Assembly: GCA_030425285.1 (NCBI GenBank) | Contig: JAUIAY010000001.1 | Location: forward strand, 1,102,963-1,166,962 | Length of the DNA: 64,000 nt | Direction of reading: 5' to 3' | Source of the DNA: Bacteroidia bacterium | GTDB lineage: Bacteria > Bacteroidota > Bacteroidia > Flavobacteriales > Flavobacteriaceae | Shown here: piece after piece, positions 27,470 to 38,332 of the stretch | Numbering within the stretch: the stretch's first letter is position 1 | Layout: each line of letters begins with the position of its first letter | Made by a program: the position numbers and the translations under genes | The notes under the pieces: model-generated | The model's database searches: none | Seen by the model: only the letters and a program-made list of their open reading frames with translations | What the model was told of the DNA's origin: nothing

Positions 27470-28201
27470 ATGACACATACATATACCGTTACAGGGATGA
27501 CCTGTAATAATTGTAAGGCAAAAGTTGAAAGTGCTTTACAAAATTTAGATTATGTTGATGACGTTCAGGTGAATTTAGAAGCTCAAGAAGCACGAATCAC
27601 GATGTCACAACACATAGCAACTACGACGTTGCAAGATACTTTGTCTGAAAAATATCAGATTTCAGAAAAAAAAGAGCGAAACGTCTTTGCTTCAGCTTCG
27701 CAACAAGCAGACGAAAAATCAGACTTAAAACAATTGTTTCCTTTGTTTTTAATCTTTGGTTATATAATTATAGCCTCATTCTTACTAAACAACAATCCAA
27801 TGGATTGGAGTAATTTTATGCTTGATTTTATGGGCTTGTTTTATATAGTTTTTAGTTTTTTTAAGCTATTGGATTTAAAAGGATTTCCTGAATCATTTAG
27901 GATGTATGACCCGTTGGCTAAAGCCGTTCCTGCTTATGGTTGGATTTATCCATTTATAGAAGTTGTTTTGGGACTTATGTTTCTAATGCGTTTTCAAATT
28001 CCGTTAGCACTTATTATCACTCTAGTTATTTTAGGCATTACCACGTTTGGAGTGACCAAGACGTTGCTTGATAAAAAGGCCATTCAATGTGCCTGTTTAG
28101 GAACTGCATTAAAACTTCCTATGACCAAGGCTACCTTTATTGAGAACAGCATTATGATAGTTATGGCTATTATCATGCTTTTTAAAATCTATAGCGTATG
28201 A
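27470..28201 (+). CDS. HMA-domain/MauE-like membrane fusion protein
   Basis: A 243-residue fusion. Residues 1-65 form a heavy-metal-associated domain with GMTCNNC (Cys12 and Cys15). Residues 95-240 contain four membrane helices of the MauE/DoxX type with the conserved CACLGTALKLP segment. MauE-like proteins move redox equivalents or assist cysteine-containing partners; HMA domains bind Cu(I) or similar ions. The protein probably binds a metal in the cytoplasm and couples it to the membrane part. It overlaps the TonB-receptor gene by 4 bases (ATGA). Confidence 0.85.
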   Translation: MTHTYTVTGMTCNNCKAKVESALQNLDYVDDVQVNLEAQEARITMSQHIATTTLQDTLSEKYQISEKKERNVFASASQQADEKSDLKQLFPLFLIFGYIIIASFLLNNNPMDWSNFMLDFMGLFYIVFSFFKLLDLKGFPESFRMYDPLAKAVPAYGWIYPFIEVVLGLMFLMRFQIPLALIITLVILGITTFGVTKTLLDKKAIQCACLGTALKLPMTKATFIENSIMIVMAIIMLFKIYSV

Positions 28202-30438
28202 AAAGGATATTGATAATCATGTTATGGCTTCCTTTTTTGTCTTTTTCACAAACTGAAATAAGTGGTGAAATAGTAGAGATTAATACAGAAAATAAGGAAG
28301 TGCCATTGCCAGGAGCCAACGTGTACTGGCTTAATTCAACAATTGGCGATGTAACCGATTTTGATGGAAAATTTACGATTCCTTACCAAAGTGATTACAA
28401 AAAACTGGTAATAAGTTATGTTGGTTATAAAACTGATACCTTGACCATAACAGAACCCAAACCAATCCGTCATATCCTGCAAAGCACCAGTACTCTTGAT
28501 GAGGTAACTGTAACATCCAGAAAGCAAGCTACTGCAAAATCGTATTTACAGGCTCAAAATATTATGACGGTAAGCAGCGATGAATTGTTAAAAGCAGCAT
28601 GCTGTAACCTATCTGAAAGTTTTGAAACAAACCCATCAATTGATGTTAACTTTGCCGATGCTGTATCGGGAACACGTCAGATAAAAATGCTGGGATTGAC
28701 CAGCCCTTATATCTTAATCGCTACCGAGAATATTCCAACGGTTCGTGGAGCATCGCAGGCCTATGGTTTAAGCTTTACGCCAGGAACTTGGGTGGAAAGT
28801 ATTCAGATAACCAAGGGTATGGGGAGTGTGGTTAATGGGTATGAAAGCATTGCAGGGCAAATCAATGCTGAGCTTCAAAAACCGACAAAGGATGATAAGT
28901 TGTTTGTGAATTTTTATGGAGCTAGCAGTGAGCGTATGGAATTGAATACCCATTTTAATACTAAAATAAGTGATAGATGGAGTACAGGATTGTATTTGCA
29001 TGGCAACACTCATCAAAAAAAGCATGACGTCAATGATGATGGATTCTTGGATATGCCGCTTTATAATCAAATCAATGTCATGAATAGATGGCAATATACC
29101 GATACCGATAATGGGTTTGTCGGCTTTTTTAATGTTAGGTATCTCATTGATGAAAAGCAAACAGGTGAATTGGATTTTAATCCAGAAACCGATAAACTGA
29201 CTACCAATGCTTGGGGAAGCGAAATAGATACCAAACGTTTTGACTTTTCAGGTAAATTGGGTTACGTAAACCCTGAATTGCCATGGCGAAGTATGGGTGT
29301 TCAGTTTGCAGTAAGTAACCATCAACAGGATTCCTATTTTGGATTGCGAGAATATAATATTGAACACAACAGTATTTATTCCAACGTAATTTACAACTCC
29401 ATTATAGGCGATTCAAGGCACAAGATTAAAACAGGTGTTAGTTTTACTTACGACCATTATGATGAGTTTGTGGAAACCAATGACTTTGAGCGTACGGATA
29501 ATTCCATGGGTGCTTTTTTTGAGTACAATTTTGACAATTTGGAGAAGCTTAATCTTACGGCTGGAATACGAGTTGATAACCATAATAAACTAGGCTTTTT
29601 TGTAACGCCTCGTTTTCACGTACGTTATACGCCTTGGGAAAAATCAGCGTTGCGAGCGTCATTTGGTCGTGGAAAACGATCGGCTAACATATTTGCTGAA
29701 AACCAAAGCCTATTTGCAACGTCCAGAAGCATCAATATTATTGGTTCTAATGGCGGTGAGATTTACGGTTTAGATCCAGAGATTGCTTGGAACTATGGTG
29801 TGTCTTATTTGCAAGGATTCAATCTTTTTGGAAGAAAAGCAGATATAACGGTAGACTTTTATAGAACCGATTTCCAAAACCAAGTGGTGGTTGATTGGGA
29901 AAACCCTAGAGAAATTAGTTTCTATAATTTGAAAAATGGAAGTTTTGCCAATAGTTTTCAAACGGAATTAAACTATAATGCTTTTGAGCATTTCGATTTA
30001 CGTCTGGCCTATAAATTTTACGATGTAAAAACCAAATATCAAACAGGTGAAAATATTAGGCCATTAACTCCAAAACATCGGTTTTTTGCCAATGCAGGCT
30101 ATGAAACTCACGTAGGTGAAAAAGGCGGGCAATGGAAATTTGATGCAACGTTTAATTGGTTGGGTGAGCAACGTTTTTCCTCAACAGCAAGCAACCCTGT
30201 ACAATATCAATTGCCTGAAAATTCACCAACAGTAGGGACTCTTAATGCTCAAATAACTAAAGTGTTCTCTCCAAAATTTGAAGTATATTTAGGAGGGGAA
30301 AACATTACTAATGTCCGACAGGATAATCCTATATTGGGAGCCGATGACCCTTTTGGAGCGAATTTTGATACCACGTTTGTATATGGTCCAATCTTTGGAA
30401 GTATGTATTATGCTGGATTACGATTTAGAATTAAATAA
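28198..30438 (+). CDS. TonB-dependent outer-membrane receptor of the heavy-metal cluster
   Basis: A 746-residue receptor: signal peptide (about 1-17, ending SFSQ), a carboxypeptidase-regulatory-like domain (about 20-100, GKFTIPYQSDYKKLVISYVG), a plug domain (about 110-235) and a 22-strand-type barrel ending YYAGLRFRIK with a C-terminal aromatic pattern. The plug has a Cys pair (KAACCNLSE) at about residue 140, which could bind a metal. Its location between HMA-domain genes implies uptake or release of a metal or metallophore, copper being the most plausible; substrate is inferred from context only. Confidence 0.88.
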   Translation: MKRILIIMLWLPFLSFSQTEISGEIVEINTENKEVPLPGANVYWLNSTIGDVTDFDGKFTIPYQSDYKKLVISYVGYKTDTLTITEPKPIRHILQSTSTLDEVTVTSRKQATAKSYLQAQNIMTVSSDELLKAACCNLSESFETNPSIDVNFADAVSGTRQIKMLGLTSPYILIATENIPTVRGASQAYGLSFTPGTWVESIQITKGMGSVVNGYESIAGQINAELQKPTKDDKLFVNFYGASSERMELNTHFNTKISDRWSTGLYLHGNTHQKKHDVNDDGFLDMPLYNQINVMNRWQYTDTDNGFVGFFNVRYLIDEKQTGELDFNPETDKLTTNAWGSEIDTKRFDFSGKLGYVNPELPWRSMGVQFAVSNHQQDSYFGLREYNIEHNSIYSNVIYNSIIGDSRHKIKTGVSFTYDHYDEFVETNDFERTDNSMGAFFEYNFDNLEKLNLTAGIRVDNHNKLGFFVTPRFHVRYTPWEKSALRASFGRGKRSANIFAENQSLFATSRSINIIGSNGGEIYGLDPEIAWNYGVSYLQGFNLFGRKADITVDFYRTDFQNQVVVDWENPREISFYNLKNGSFANSFQTELNYNAFEHFDLRLAYKFYDVKTKYQTGENIRPLTPKHRFFANAGYETHVGEKGGQWKFDATFNWLGEQRFSSTASNPVQYQLPENSPTVGTLNAQITKVFSPKFEVYLGGENITNVRQDNPILGADDPFGANFDTTFVYGPIFGSMYYAGLRFRIK

Positions 30439-30460
30439 CAACTTTTAAAACAATATAAAA

Positions 30461-30814
30461 ATGAAAAAAATAGTAGTATTAGCCGTGTTTTTAATGGCAA
30501 CAGTAACTTTCGCACAGGACAAAAATGCTAAAGCTTCATTGGAAGTTGATGGTGTATGTATGATGTGTAAAGATCGAATTGAAAAAGCATGTATTAAGAC
30601 CAAAGGCGTAAAAAGTGCCAATTGGAATGTGCAAACCCACGAACTTAAATTGATTTACAATGAAGAGAAGGCAAGCCTTGATGATATTAAGAAGAACATT
30701 CTTGCGGTTGGTCATGATTTAAAGGATATGAAAGCAACGGATGAAGCTTACAATAGTGTTCATGACTGTTGTAGGTATCGCGATGAAGAAGTAAAGAAAG
30801 ATCATGAAGATTAA
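30461..30814 (+). CDS. Periplasmic heavy-metal-associated (HMA) protein
   Basis: A 117-residue protein with a signal peptide (ending VTFAQ, about 1-19) and one HMA domain. The metal site is CMMC (Cys33, Cys36), with another Cys at 44 and a C-terminal HDCC, so five cysteines are available. It is likely a periplasmic metal chaperone serving the TonB receptor encoded 23 bases upstream. Cu(I) is the usual ligand of this fold, but the CxxC inner residues (Met-Met) differ from typical chaperones. Confidence 0.85.
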   Translation: MKKIVVLAVFLMATVTFAQDKNAKASLEVDGVCMMCKDRIEKACIKTKGVKSANWNVQTHELKLIYNEEKASLDDIKKNILAVGHDLKDMKATDEAYNSVHDCCRYRDEEVKKDHED

Positions 30815-30860
30815 TTCAAAAATATTCTTTTCTTTGTTTATCGAACGCTAATTTTTGAAC

Positions 30861-31469
30861 ATGAAAAACCATATCCTATTTGTTGCTGTTATTTTGCTGT
30901 CTTTTACAGCCTTAAGCCAAAACGATTTTATTATCACCATTAATGATGAATCACATCAAATTTCACTTGATGAAAACCGTGAATTTGAAATCAATGGAAA
31001 GAAAGTCAACATTATGGTTAAGGAAAAAGACACCTTGATTTATAATAACAGTTTTTATGATTTTAATTATGTAAAGAAGCACAGCATATCAAAAACAGTG
31101 CTTGATGAGGGAATCGAACAAATTATGATGATGACAGCTTCGGGTTCAGGGATTTTAGTTCAAAAGTATGATTCTTTTGATCCTACAATGCTTCAGGAAA
31201 TGATGCTTAACGAAGTAACGAAGGAAAGTGTAAGCTATGGTTATAAAATGGAACGTCAGGATTATGACAAAACCTTGGTATCAGGCGAAAAATTAAGAGT
31301 TCTTAAAGCAGCCTTGGAATATAAGGGTGAGTTTGAAACCTATGAAATAGCAGCATTTGGAAAAAAAGATGAAGGGATTTTAATTATGACTATGAATATG
31401 AATGACGAGTTTGATAAGGATGGTGCTGATATGATTAAGTTAATGTGGGACACTCTGAAAATTAAGTAA
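30861..31469 (+). CDS. Exported protein of unknown function
   Basis: A 202-residue protein with a signal peptide (MKNHILFVAVILLSFTALSQ). I do not recognise the family. The mature part is mixed alpha/beta, with clusters of Met (IMMMTASG; LQEMMLNE; IMTMNMN), which is unusual and may relate to metal binding in this cluster. The ATG at 30861 is preferred to the in-frame TTG at 30855. It is the last plus-strand gene before the hairpin at 31490-31517. Confidence 0.7.
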   Translation: MKNHILFVAVILLSFTALSQNDFIITINDESHQISLDENREFEINGKKVNIMVKEKDTLIYNNSFYDFNYVKKHSISKTVLDEGIEQIMMMTASGSGILVQKYDSFDPTMLQEMMLNEVTKESVSYGYKMERQDYDKTLVSGEKLRVLKAALEYKGEFETYEIAAFGKKDEGILIMTMNMNDEFDKDGADMIKLMWDTLKIK

Positions 31470-31489
31470 AGAATTTGATTTTAATAATG

Positions 31490-31517
31490 AAAGCCACTTT
31501 GAAAAGAGTGGCTTTTT
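31490..31517. terminator. Terminator between the metal cluster and DUF6090 gene
   Basis: AAGCCACT and AGTGGCTT (31491-31498 and 31507-31514) form a hairpin followed by TTT. It lies between convergent genes and its last bases touch the DUF6090 stop codon, so it probably serves mainly the plus-strand transcript. Confidence 0.8.
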
Positions 31518-32158
31518 CATTTTAAAACTTGCAGCAGTCTATCACAACTTTCAATGCCCATTTGTGTTGCTTTTCGTTTATAGGTGAAAGAGCCAAGCAT
31601 ACTTTGTAATATATTTTTCAAGAGTTTTTCATTGCTAAAACCAAATTTCCCTTGTCTCATGGCATCATAGTCAGCATTGTTGATGAAATATGGTCCTAAA
31701 TACTCCTTATGAATGTTTTCCTGACGCTCATAATCCTTTTTCATAAGGTCATAGTTGGAATAATGCTCTTCAATAGCTTTTTTGGTTTCAAAATCATTAA
31801 TGAGCTTAAAATCTCCAGAATTTATGAGTGTTTGATAAGTGTTGTCTTTGGGTGTAAAACTGGTAATGTCTGCAATACTGAAAATTTTACCAATAATTTC
31901 CAATTTGTTTTCCTGATCAGAATTAACGATTGGAATTACTTCGGAAACGGTCGCTATTTTTTGGTCAATGATTTTTAGATTTTCTTCCAGTTGTTTTTTG
32001 TCGTCCTCAATATCATCTTTAAGATTGATAATGTATTGTTTTCTTTCTTCATTGTTTTTAGCATTTTCAGCACAGCGGTTCATACTAAAAGCAATGGTGA
32101 TTCCGATAATTACAATGAGGATTTCACCTAATGTGTAATGCCAATTTATTTTCTTCAT
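31517..32158 (-). CDS. DUF6090-family membrane protein
   Basis: A 213-residue protein with one N-terminal membrane helix (LGEILIVIIGITIAFSMN, about 10-27) and a helical, coiled-coil-prone periplasmic part. The start MKKINWHYTLGEILIVIIGI is the hallmark of DUF6090, a family common and often multi-copy in Flavobacteria, without known function. It is a single gene, with a 315-base intergenic region beyond it that holds a small peptide gene. Confidence 0.8.
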   Translation of the reverse strand: MKKINWHYTLGEILIVIIGITIAFSMNRCAENAKNNEERKQYIINLKDDIEDDKKQLEENLKIIDQKIATVSEVIPIVNSDQENKLEIIGKIFSIADITSFTPKDNTYQTLINSGDFKLINDFETKKAIEEHYSNYDLMKKDYERQENIHKEYLGPYFINNADYDAMRQGKFGFSNEKLLKNILQSMLGSFTYKRKATQMGIESCDRLLQVLK

Positions 32159-32286
32159 GAATGGGCGGATTTCCTTTTAAAGGTAAGAAAATAATTTTGT
32201 GATTTTTTAGTTAAATTTTTCCCAACAAAATATCAGCGGATTTAACTTATCACTACTTTTAGTATGTTCTTTTAAATTATAAAAAC

Positions 32287-32373
32287 ATGGGACAAGACAA
32301 GTCAAAAGGAAAGTCTAATTTACCTAAACAAGCGGTAAAAAAGGCTCCACAGGCTCCTGCTAAAAAGAAGTAG
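32287..32373 (+). CDS. Predicted 28-residue Lys-rich peptide
   Basis: A short frame (MGQDKSKGKSNLPKQAVKKA followed by PQAPAKKK) ends at a TAG and is followed 54 bases later by a clear terminator. Ten of 28 residues are Lys. There is no signal or membrane segment, and it has no overlap with other genes. The clean start codon, biased composition and its own downstream terminator support a real small gene. It might bind nucleic acid or ribosomes; that is a guess. Confidence 0.5.
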   Translation: MGQDKSKGKSNLPKQAVKKAPQAPAKKK

Positions 32374-32427
32374 TCTGTTTTTGGGTTACAAGATGATAAC
32401 CCTTCAATTAAGATAATTAAAACAATT

Positions 32428-32456
32428 AGCCACCTTGAAAAAGGTGGCTTTTATAT
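32428..32456. terminator. Terminator after the small peptide gene
   Basis: AGCCACCTT-GAAA-AAGGTGGCT at 32428-32449, a 9-base stem closed by a tetraloop, is followed by a T-rich run. It separates the small plus-strand gene from the minus-strand macroglobulin-like gene. Confidence 0.85.
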
Positions 32457-32473
32457 TTTAGAAATCGAACGAA

Positions 32474-34834
32474 CTACTCGATTTTAACTGTGATTACTTT
32501 TGAAATGAGGCTTCCATCTGATCCCATTCCTTCAATAAACAATGAAATATCTTCATATCTATAATTTGGGATTTTAAATTCGAAAATTCCATCGTTGGAC
32601 ATGGATAGATTAGGGAGCCAATTTAAAACGCCATAATTAGAAAATGTGACATATTGGGTTTTGTTATAATAAGGGGAGTAGTATTCATCAGGAAGCGAAA
32701 AACCGAAGCTTACCATGTTTTGAGAGAACGTTAGTTTTTGTTTAGAGGATCTGTATCCTTTTTTTGTGAAAATATTGATGTTTCCGCCTCTCCCTCCATA
32801 TCCTGCTGCTGATGTTTTAGAAATGAAAATTTCATCAACCAATTCTAACCGTAATTGAGTGAGTTCAAATAATTCAGATTCTGAAAGCAATCTATTGTCA
32901 ACATATATGCTAGGTTTGGTTCGCCCAGAAAATCCCGTAGCGCGTCTTGAAAGTATTTGAACTTCAGCACCTGTATTGATTATGTCAAAGCCATTGTCTC
33001 GTATTACATCGGTTACTACGGAAAAAGGGTCGTAACGGTCTTTAATGTTTATCTTGTTGCTGTTAAAAGCTCCTCTAATTATTTTGTTTTTAGGCTTTTG
33101 AATAACGTTGTTCTGAATGGAGACAGTATCAAGAATAGTCGTGTTGTCAAAAGAAAAAGTCTCATCAAAAATAGTTTGATTTGGTTCAGTCTTCTGTTTT
33201 ATTGGGATTTTATAATTTAATTTATCTGCAATATAATTGGGGTAAATATTAACATAAACATTGGGTTTAGTAATATTCCCTTTGTCATCTTTTAGACTAA
33301 AAAACAAGCTAGTGCTATCAATCAGGAAAATGTTTTCAAAACTGAAATAATTTTCAGTATCCAAAGGTGATGCCAGCATTAATTCACTCTCTTTTGAGTA
33401 TAATACTATTTCTTTGGCTTTTTTACTATTGCTGGAACCGTTTAATTTACCTTTTATTTGCATACCAGCCTCAAAATGATGCATGCGTTTAGGTGGAGAA
33501 TTAAAAATGTTATGCCAAGAATAGCGGCTCCAACCTTGTGTGATAAGCAAGAGGTCTAAATCTATCGATTTTTTTCTATCAAAGTCATAAAAATAATAAC
33601 TGGGATTTTCGACATAGCCATTAATATAAGGGTTTAGAAAAAAACTGCTTATAATATTTTCTTCAGCGGTGTATGATTTTGTGTTTGTTGGCAACACAGA
33701 AACACTAATGTTTTTATTAACAGAATCCTTTAGGTTTGTCCTTAAACGAATGATTGTTGAGTCGACTTTTGTTTTTGTGTTTAAGAGATTAATATTACCA
33801 ATTAATTCTGGTGAATAGTTGAAAACCAATCGTTCTAAAATAGGTTTCTTTTCGTCATTGAAGACTGTTATAATATTCATGCCAGAATACAAGTCCTTTT
33901 TTGGTACAGGTATTACATAATTTAATTTATTCTCTTCGAAATCTATATTGATTTTTTTAAGTAAACCGTCTCTATGGATAATAAGATAATAGGTCTTGTT
34001 TAATAAACTCGGTAAGGTTTGTTCGTTGGTTTGCAGACTGATAAAAAGGTTGCTTGCATTAAGATTATTTGCATTTAATGTCAAGCCCATTAAATCTGCT
34101 TTTGGGATAATTCTTTTTACGATATCGCCATTAGCTAAAATAGCTTCAACTTTATATGTGTCGTTAGGGTCAATAAACAGGCTGAACTTTCCTATTCCAA
34201 ATTCATTACTTTTAAATGAAGAAATTTTGTCTCCATTATTGTTGTAAATGTTAGCCGAATCTATGATAATACTATTTCCTTCCTTATTTATGATTTTATA
34301 GCCTATAGTGTTATTGGTGTTTCCTAATAGATGGCCTCCTTCTGGTAAAAACTGCAAGTCGTATTCGGTATTGCTTAAGTTTTGATTTTGATGTTTTTGT
34401 TCGTTTTCTCCCATAACTTCAAATTGCACCAAACTATAGTGCTGCTCTTTAAAGTTTCTATTGAAGTTTGTTGATGTTTTAATGTGATATATACCAGGAG
34501 AATAATCAGATAGTTTAAAATTGCCATTAGTCATTCCATCTTCAGCATAAAACAGTTTTTTTTCTATTAAATCATTCTCCTGATTATAAATAGAAACATA
34601 AACATTGGTAGTAGTGAGGTTGGGTTTTTGTGTTTTTGTGTTGTATATATAAGATTTAAACCAAAGTTCTTCGGTTTTTAAAAACTTTGTTTTGTTCAGT
34701 TGGGTAAAAATTGTTTCGCGATTTAAACTAAAGTAATCAACATAATGCTGCTCTACATAGTCGAAGGATTTTTCTTGGGCAATAACAAAATTAAAGGTAA
34801 GGAAGGTTAGTAGGTTAAGTGTAAAGATTTTCAT
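32474..34834 (-). CDS. Exported macroglobulin-like protein with TonB-plug domain but no barrel
   Basis: A 786-residue protein with a signal peptide (about 1-19). The N-terminal half has MG2-like immunoglobulin strands (FLKTEELWFKSYIYN; SDYSPGIYHIKTST) as in alpha-2-macroglobulin-like Bacteroidota proteins. Residues about 610-710 resemble a TonB-receptor plug (PSIYVDNRLLSESELFEL; YGGRGGNINIFTKKGY). No transmembrane barrel follows. The final 80 residues return to a beta-sandwich pattern. The function is unknown; related proteins often sit near TonB receptors. It stands alone between two terminators. Confidence 0.7.
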   Translation of the reverse strand: MKIFTLNLLTFLTFNFVIAQEKSFDYVEQHYVDYFSLNRETIFTQLNKTKFLKTEELWFKSYIYNTKTQKPNLTTTNVYVSIYNQENDLIEKKLFYAEDGMTNGNFKLSDYSPGIYHIKTSTNFNRNFKEQHYSLVQFEVMGENEQKHQNQNLSNTEYDLQFLPEGGHLLGNTNNTIGYKIINKEGNSIIIDSANIYNNNGDKISSFKSNEFGIGKFSLFIDPNDTYKVEAILANGDIVKRIIPKADLMGLTLNANNLNASNLFISLQTNEQTLPSLLNKTYYLIIHRDGLLKKINIDFEENKLNYVIPVPKKDLYSGMNIITVFNDEKKPILERLVFNYSPELIGNINLLNTKTKVDSTIIRLRTNLKDSVNKNISVSVLPTNTKSYTAEENIISSFFLNPYINGYVENPSYYFYDFDRKKSIDLDLLLITQGWSRYSWHNIFNSPPKRMHHFEAGMQIKGKLNGSSNSKKAKEIVLYSKESELMLASPLDTENYFSFENIFLIDSTSLFFSLKDDKGNITKPNVYVNIYPNYIADKLNYKIPIKQKTEPNQTIFDETFSFDNTTILDTVSIQNNVIQKPKNKIIRGAFNSNKINIKDRYDPFSVVTDVIRDNGFDIINTGAEVQILSRRATGFSGRTKPSIYVDNRLLSESELFELTQLRLELVDEIFISKTSAAGYGGRGGNINIFTKKGYRSSKQKLTFSQNMVSFGFSLPDEYYSPYYNKTQYVTFSNYGVLNWLPNLSMSNDGIFEFKIPNYRYEDISLFIEGMGSDGSLISKVITVKIE

Positions 34835-34880
34835 TTATAGTAGTAAAGTTTAGGTGGTAAATATAAACATTTGATCCAAA

Positions 34881-34914
34881 AAAAACGCCTCAAGAAACTT
34901 CTTGAGGCGTTTTT
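34881..34914. terminator. Terminator downstream of groEL
   Basis: ACGCCTCAAGA/TCTTGAGGCGT (34885-34895 and 34900-34910), an 11-base stem with a 4-base loop, is flanked by A-run and T-run on opposite sides. It ends the groES-groEL transcript on the minus strand. Confidence 0.92.
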
Positions 34915-34936
34915 AATTTGCTATTAATGTATATCA

Positions 34937-36580
<1,644 letters not shown>

Positions 36581-36591
36581 TTAAATGATGA

Positions 36592-36867
36592 TTAAACAAT
36601 TGCAAGAATGTCACTCTCTCGCATGATTAAATAGTCTTTGCCTTCTAACTTTAACTCGGTTCCAGCATATTTTCCATAAAGAACGTTATCACCAACTTTC
36701 ACGGTCATTGGTTCATCTTTAGTGCCTTTTCCAACAGCCATAACTTTCCCTTGTTGTGGTTTTTCCTTGGCGTTGTCAGGAATGATAATTCCAGAAGCTG
36801 TTTTAGTTTCAGCAGCAGCAGGCTCTATTAAAACACGATCTGCTAATGGTTTAATGTTTAATGCCAT
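36592..36867 (-). CDS. groES: Co-chaperonin GroES (Hsp10)
   Basis: A 91-residue lid of the GroEL cavity. The mobile loop ([18 protein letters not shown]) and the dome region ([14 protein letters not shown]) are intact. No CIRCE inverted repeat (TTAGCACTC) is found in the 157 bases before it, so HrcA control is not indicated by the sequence. Confidence 0.97.
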   Translation of the reverse strand: MALNIKPLADRVLIEPAAAETKTASGIIIPDNAKEKPQQGKVMAVGKGTKDEPMTVKVGDNVLYGKYAGTELKLEGKDYLIMRESDILAIV

Positions 36868-36976
36868 TTTTATATTGTTTTTGATTAATTAAACTTGTTT
36901 TTATGAATAGGTGTTAAGCTAAAAATGTGCCAATGGAGATAGACTGACAAATTTTCATTAGATAAATCTTGGGTAT

Positions 36977-37006
36977 AAAAAAAGCCAACAAAACTGTCGG
37001 CTTTTT
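36977..37006 (-). terminator. Terminator downstream of secG
   Basis: On the minus strand AGCCGAC and GTTGGCT pair through one G-U pair, followed by a U-run. The wobble exists only in the minus-strand RNA, which assigns the hairpin to the lptE-secG transcript, 18 bases beyond the secG stop. Confidence 0.85.
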
Positions 37007-37024
37007 AATGTTTTCAATATAAAA

Positions 37025-37381
37025 TTACTGCGCAGAATCGTTAACTGCACCCGTATTTTCAGTTTGAGCTGGTGTTGTTGCAGGAACAACCGGTTGCTCG
37101 GTAGTATTGATATTGTCAATAGCTTTAGACTCGGCATTTCCAGCACCTCTGTTAATGGCAACATTTGAAAGTAAAATCAATACTAACATCAAAGTTGCCA
37201 ATGTCCAAGTACTTTTGTCTAAAAAGTCTGTAGTCTTTTTTACACCACCTAATTGCTGTGTGCCACCACCACCAAAAGATGACGATAATCCACCACCTTT
37301 AGGGTTTTGTACCATGATTACTACAACTAATAAAAATGCTACAACAACTATTAAGGCTAAAAATATTGTAAACGTACTCAT
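37025..37381 (-). CDS. secG: Preprotein translocase subunit SecG
   Basis: A 118-residue inner-membrane protein with two helices (about 2-22 and 57-76) and the SecG signature VMVQNPKGGGLSSSFGG. It stimulates SecYE-mediated protein export. The C-terminal 35 residues form a hydrophilic extension rich in Thr, Pro and Ala. It overlaps the TPR gene upstream by 4 bases. Confidence 0.95.
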   Translation of the reverse strand: MSTFTIFLALIVVVAFLLVVVIMVQNPKGGGLSSSFGGGGTQQLGGVKKTTDFLDKSTWTLATLMLVLILLSNVAINRGAGNAESKAIDNINTTEQPVVPATTPAQTENTGAVNDSAQ

Positions 37382-38331
37382 TGTTCTTTATTATTTTGTT
37401 CTTGTAATTGTTTTATTGCTTTAATTTGGTCTGCAAAGAAACCACTTTTTTCTGGATATTTCAAACTTAAAATTTTATAAGATTGAATAGCCTTTTTATA
37501 GTTCTTTTGCTCAACATAAATACGTGCCAAAGTTTCAGTCATTAAGGCTTCTGGCTGTATCATTTGCTCTTCGGCTAAATTGATATTTTTAGTCTGTGTT
37601 TTTTCTGGTTTAAGTTTCGGATTCTTGCTTAAAAAATTCTCTATAAGTTCAAACTTTTTAGTGCGTTCATCAGCTTGGATGGTGTCATCTTCTATATTGG
37701 AAATGTCAATGCTTTCTGCTTCTTCTGAACGATCAATGGGTTTAAAACGTGTTAATTTAAGCCATTCGTTAAAGGAATGTCTTTCGCTTATATCAAATTG
37801 TAAAGGTGTGCCAATTTTTAAGATGTCTTCAGGCGAATCTTCAGAGCTGTTTTGGGTTTCAAAATGTTCTTCAATGGGTTCGTTTTCGTCCAGTTGGAAG
37901 TTAACTATTTTAGACTTTTTAACCTTTGGTTGAAATAACTCAGGATCCAGAACCTGTTCAGTATCTTTAATCTGTTGTTTTAAAGCTTCGTCAATCTCAA
38001 CACTTTTATCGGCCGATACATCTTCAATGGAAACATCCAAATCTTTAATGTGGTCAGCATGTTTCTTGATGTATTCTGAAATTTCATTTTGCACAAATTT
38101 TTCAGAAGTAATATAATCGAAAAGAATACTTCGGTCTGTAGTATAAGCAGCAGTTATCTTTAACGCATCGTTATAATCATAACTTTCGGCATTTTTTAAC
38201 GCTTTTAAATAGATGGCTCTAGCCGATTGAAAATACGGATATTTATCAATAATTGTCTGCAATGTTTCAGTATGATTAGCCGAAACGGATTGTGGATTTT
38301 GGACAATATGTGAAAATTCAGCACGATTCAT
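37378..38331 (-). CDS. Tetratricopeptide-repeat protein linked to lptE and secG
   Basis: A 317-residue cytoplasmic protein. The C-terminus holds at least one clear TPR (residues about 265-300, ALMTETLARIYVEQKNYKKA). The N-terminus is helical (ETLQTIIDKYPYFQSARAIYL), also TPR-like, with an acidic middle region. No signal peptide. It is encoded between lptE (1-base gap) and secG (4-base overlap), an order conserved in Flavobacteria as I recall it. The role is unknown; an adaptor for envelope biogenesis is plausible. Confidence 0.8.
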   Translation of the reverse strand: MNRAEFSHIVQNPQSVSANHTETLQTIIDKYPYFQSARAIYLKALKNAESYDYNDALKITAAYTTDRSILFDYITSEKFVQNEISEYIKKHADHIKDLDVSIEDVSADKSVEIDEALKQQIKDTEQVLDPELFQPKVKKSKIVNFQLDENEPIEEHFETQNSSEDSPEDILKIGTPLQFDISERHSFNEWLKLTRFKPIDRSEEAESIDISNIEDDTIQADERTKKFELIENFLSKNPKLKPEKTQTKNINLAEEQMIQPEALMTETLARIYVEQKNYKKAIQSYKILSLKYPEKSGFFADQIKAIKQLQEQNNKEQ

Positions 38332-38332
38332 A

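Noticed and set aside
36868-37024. CIRCE element expected before groES
   Set aside because: No TTAGCACTC/GAGTGCTAA inverted repeat was seen; only a partial -7-like sequence is present.
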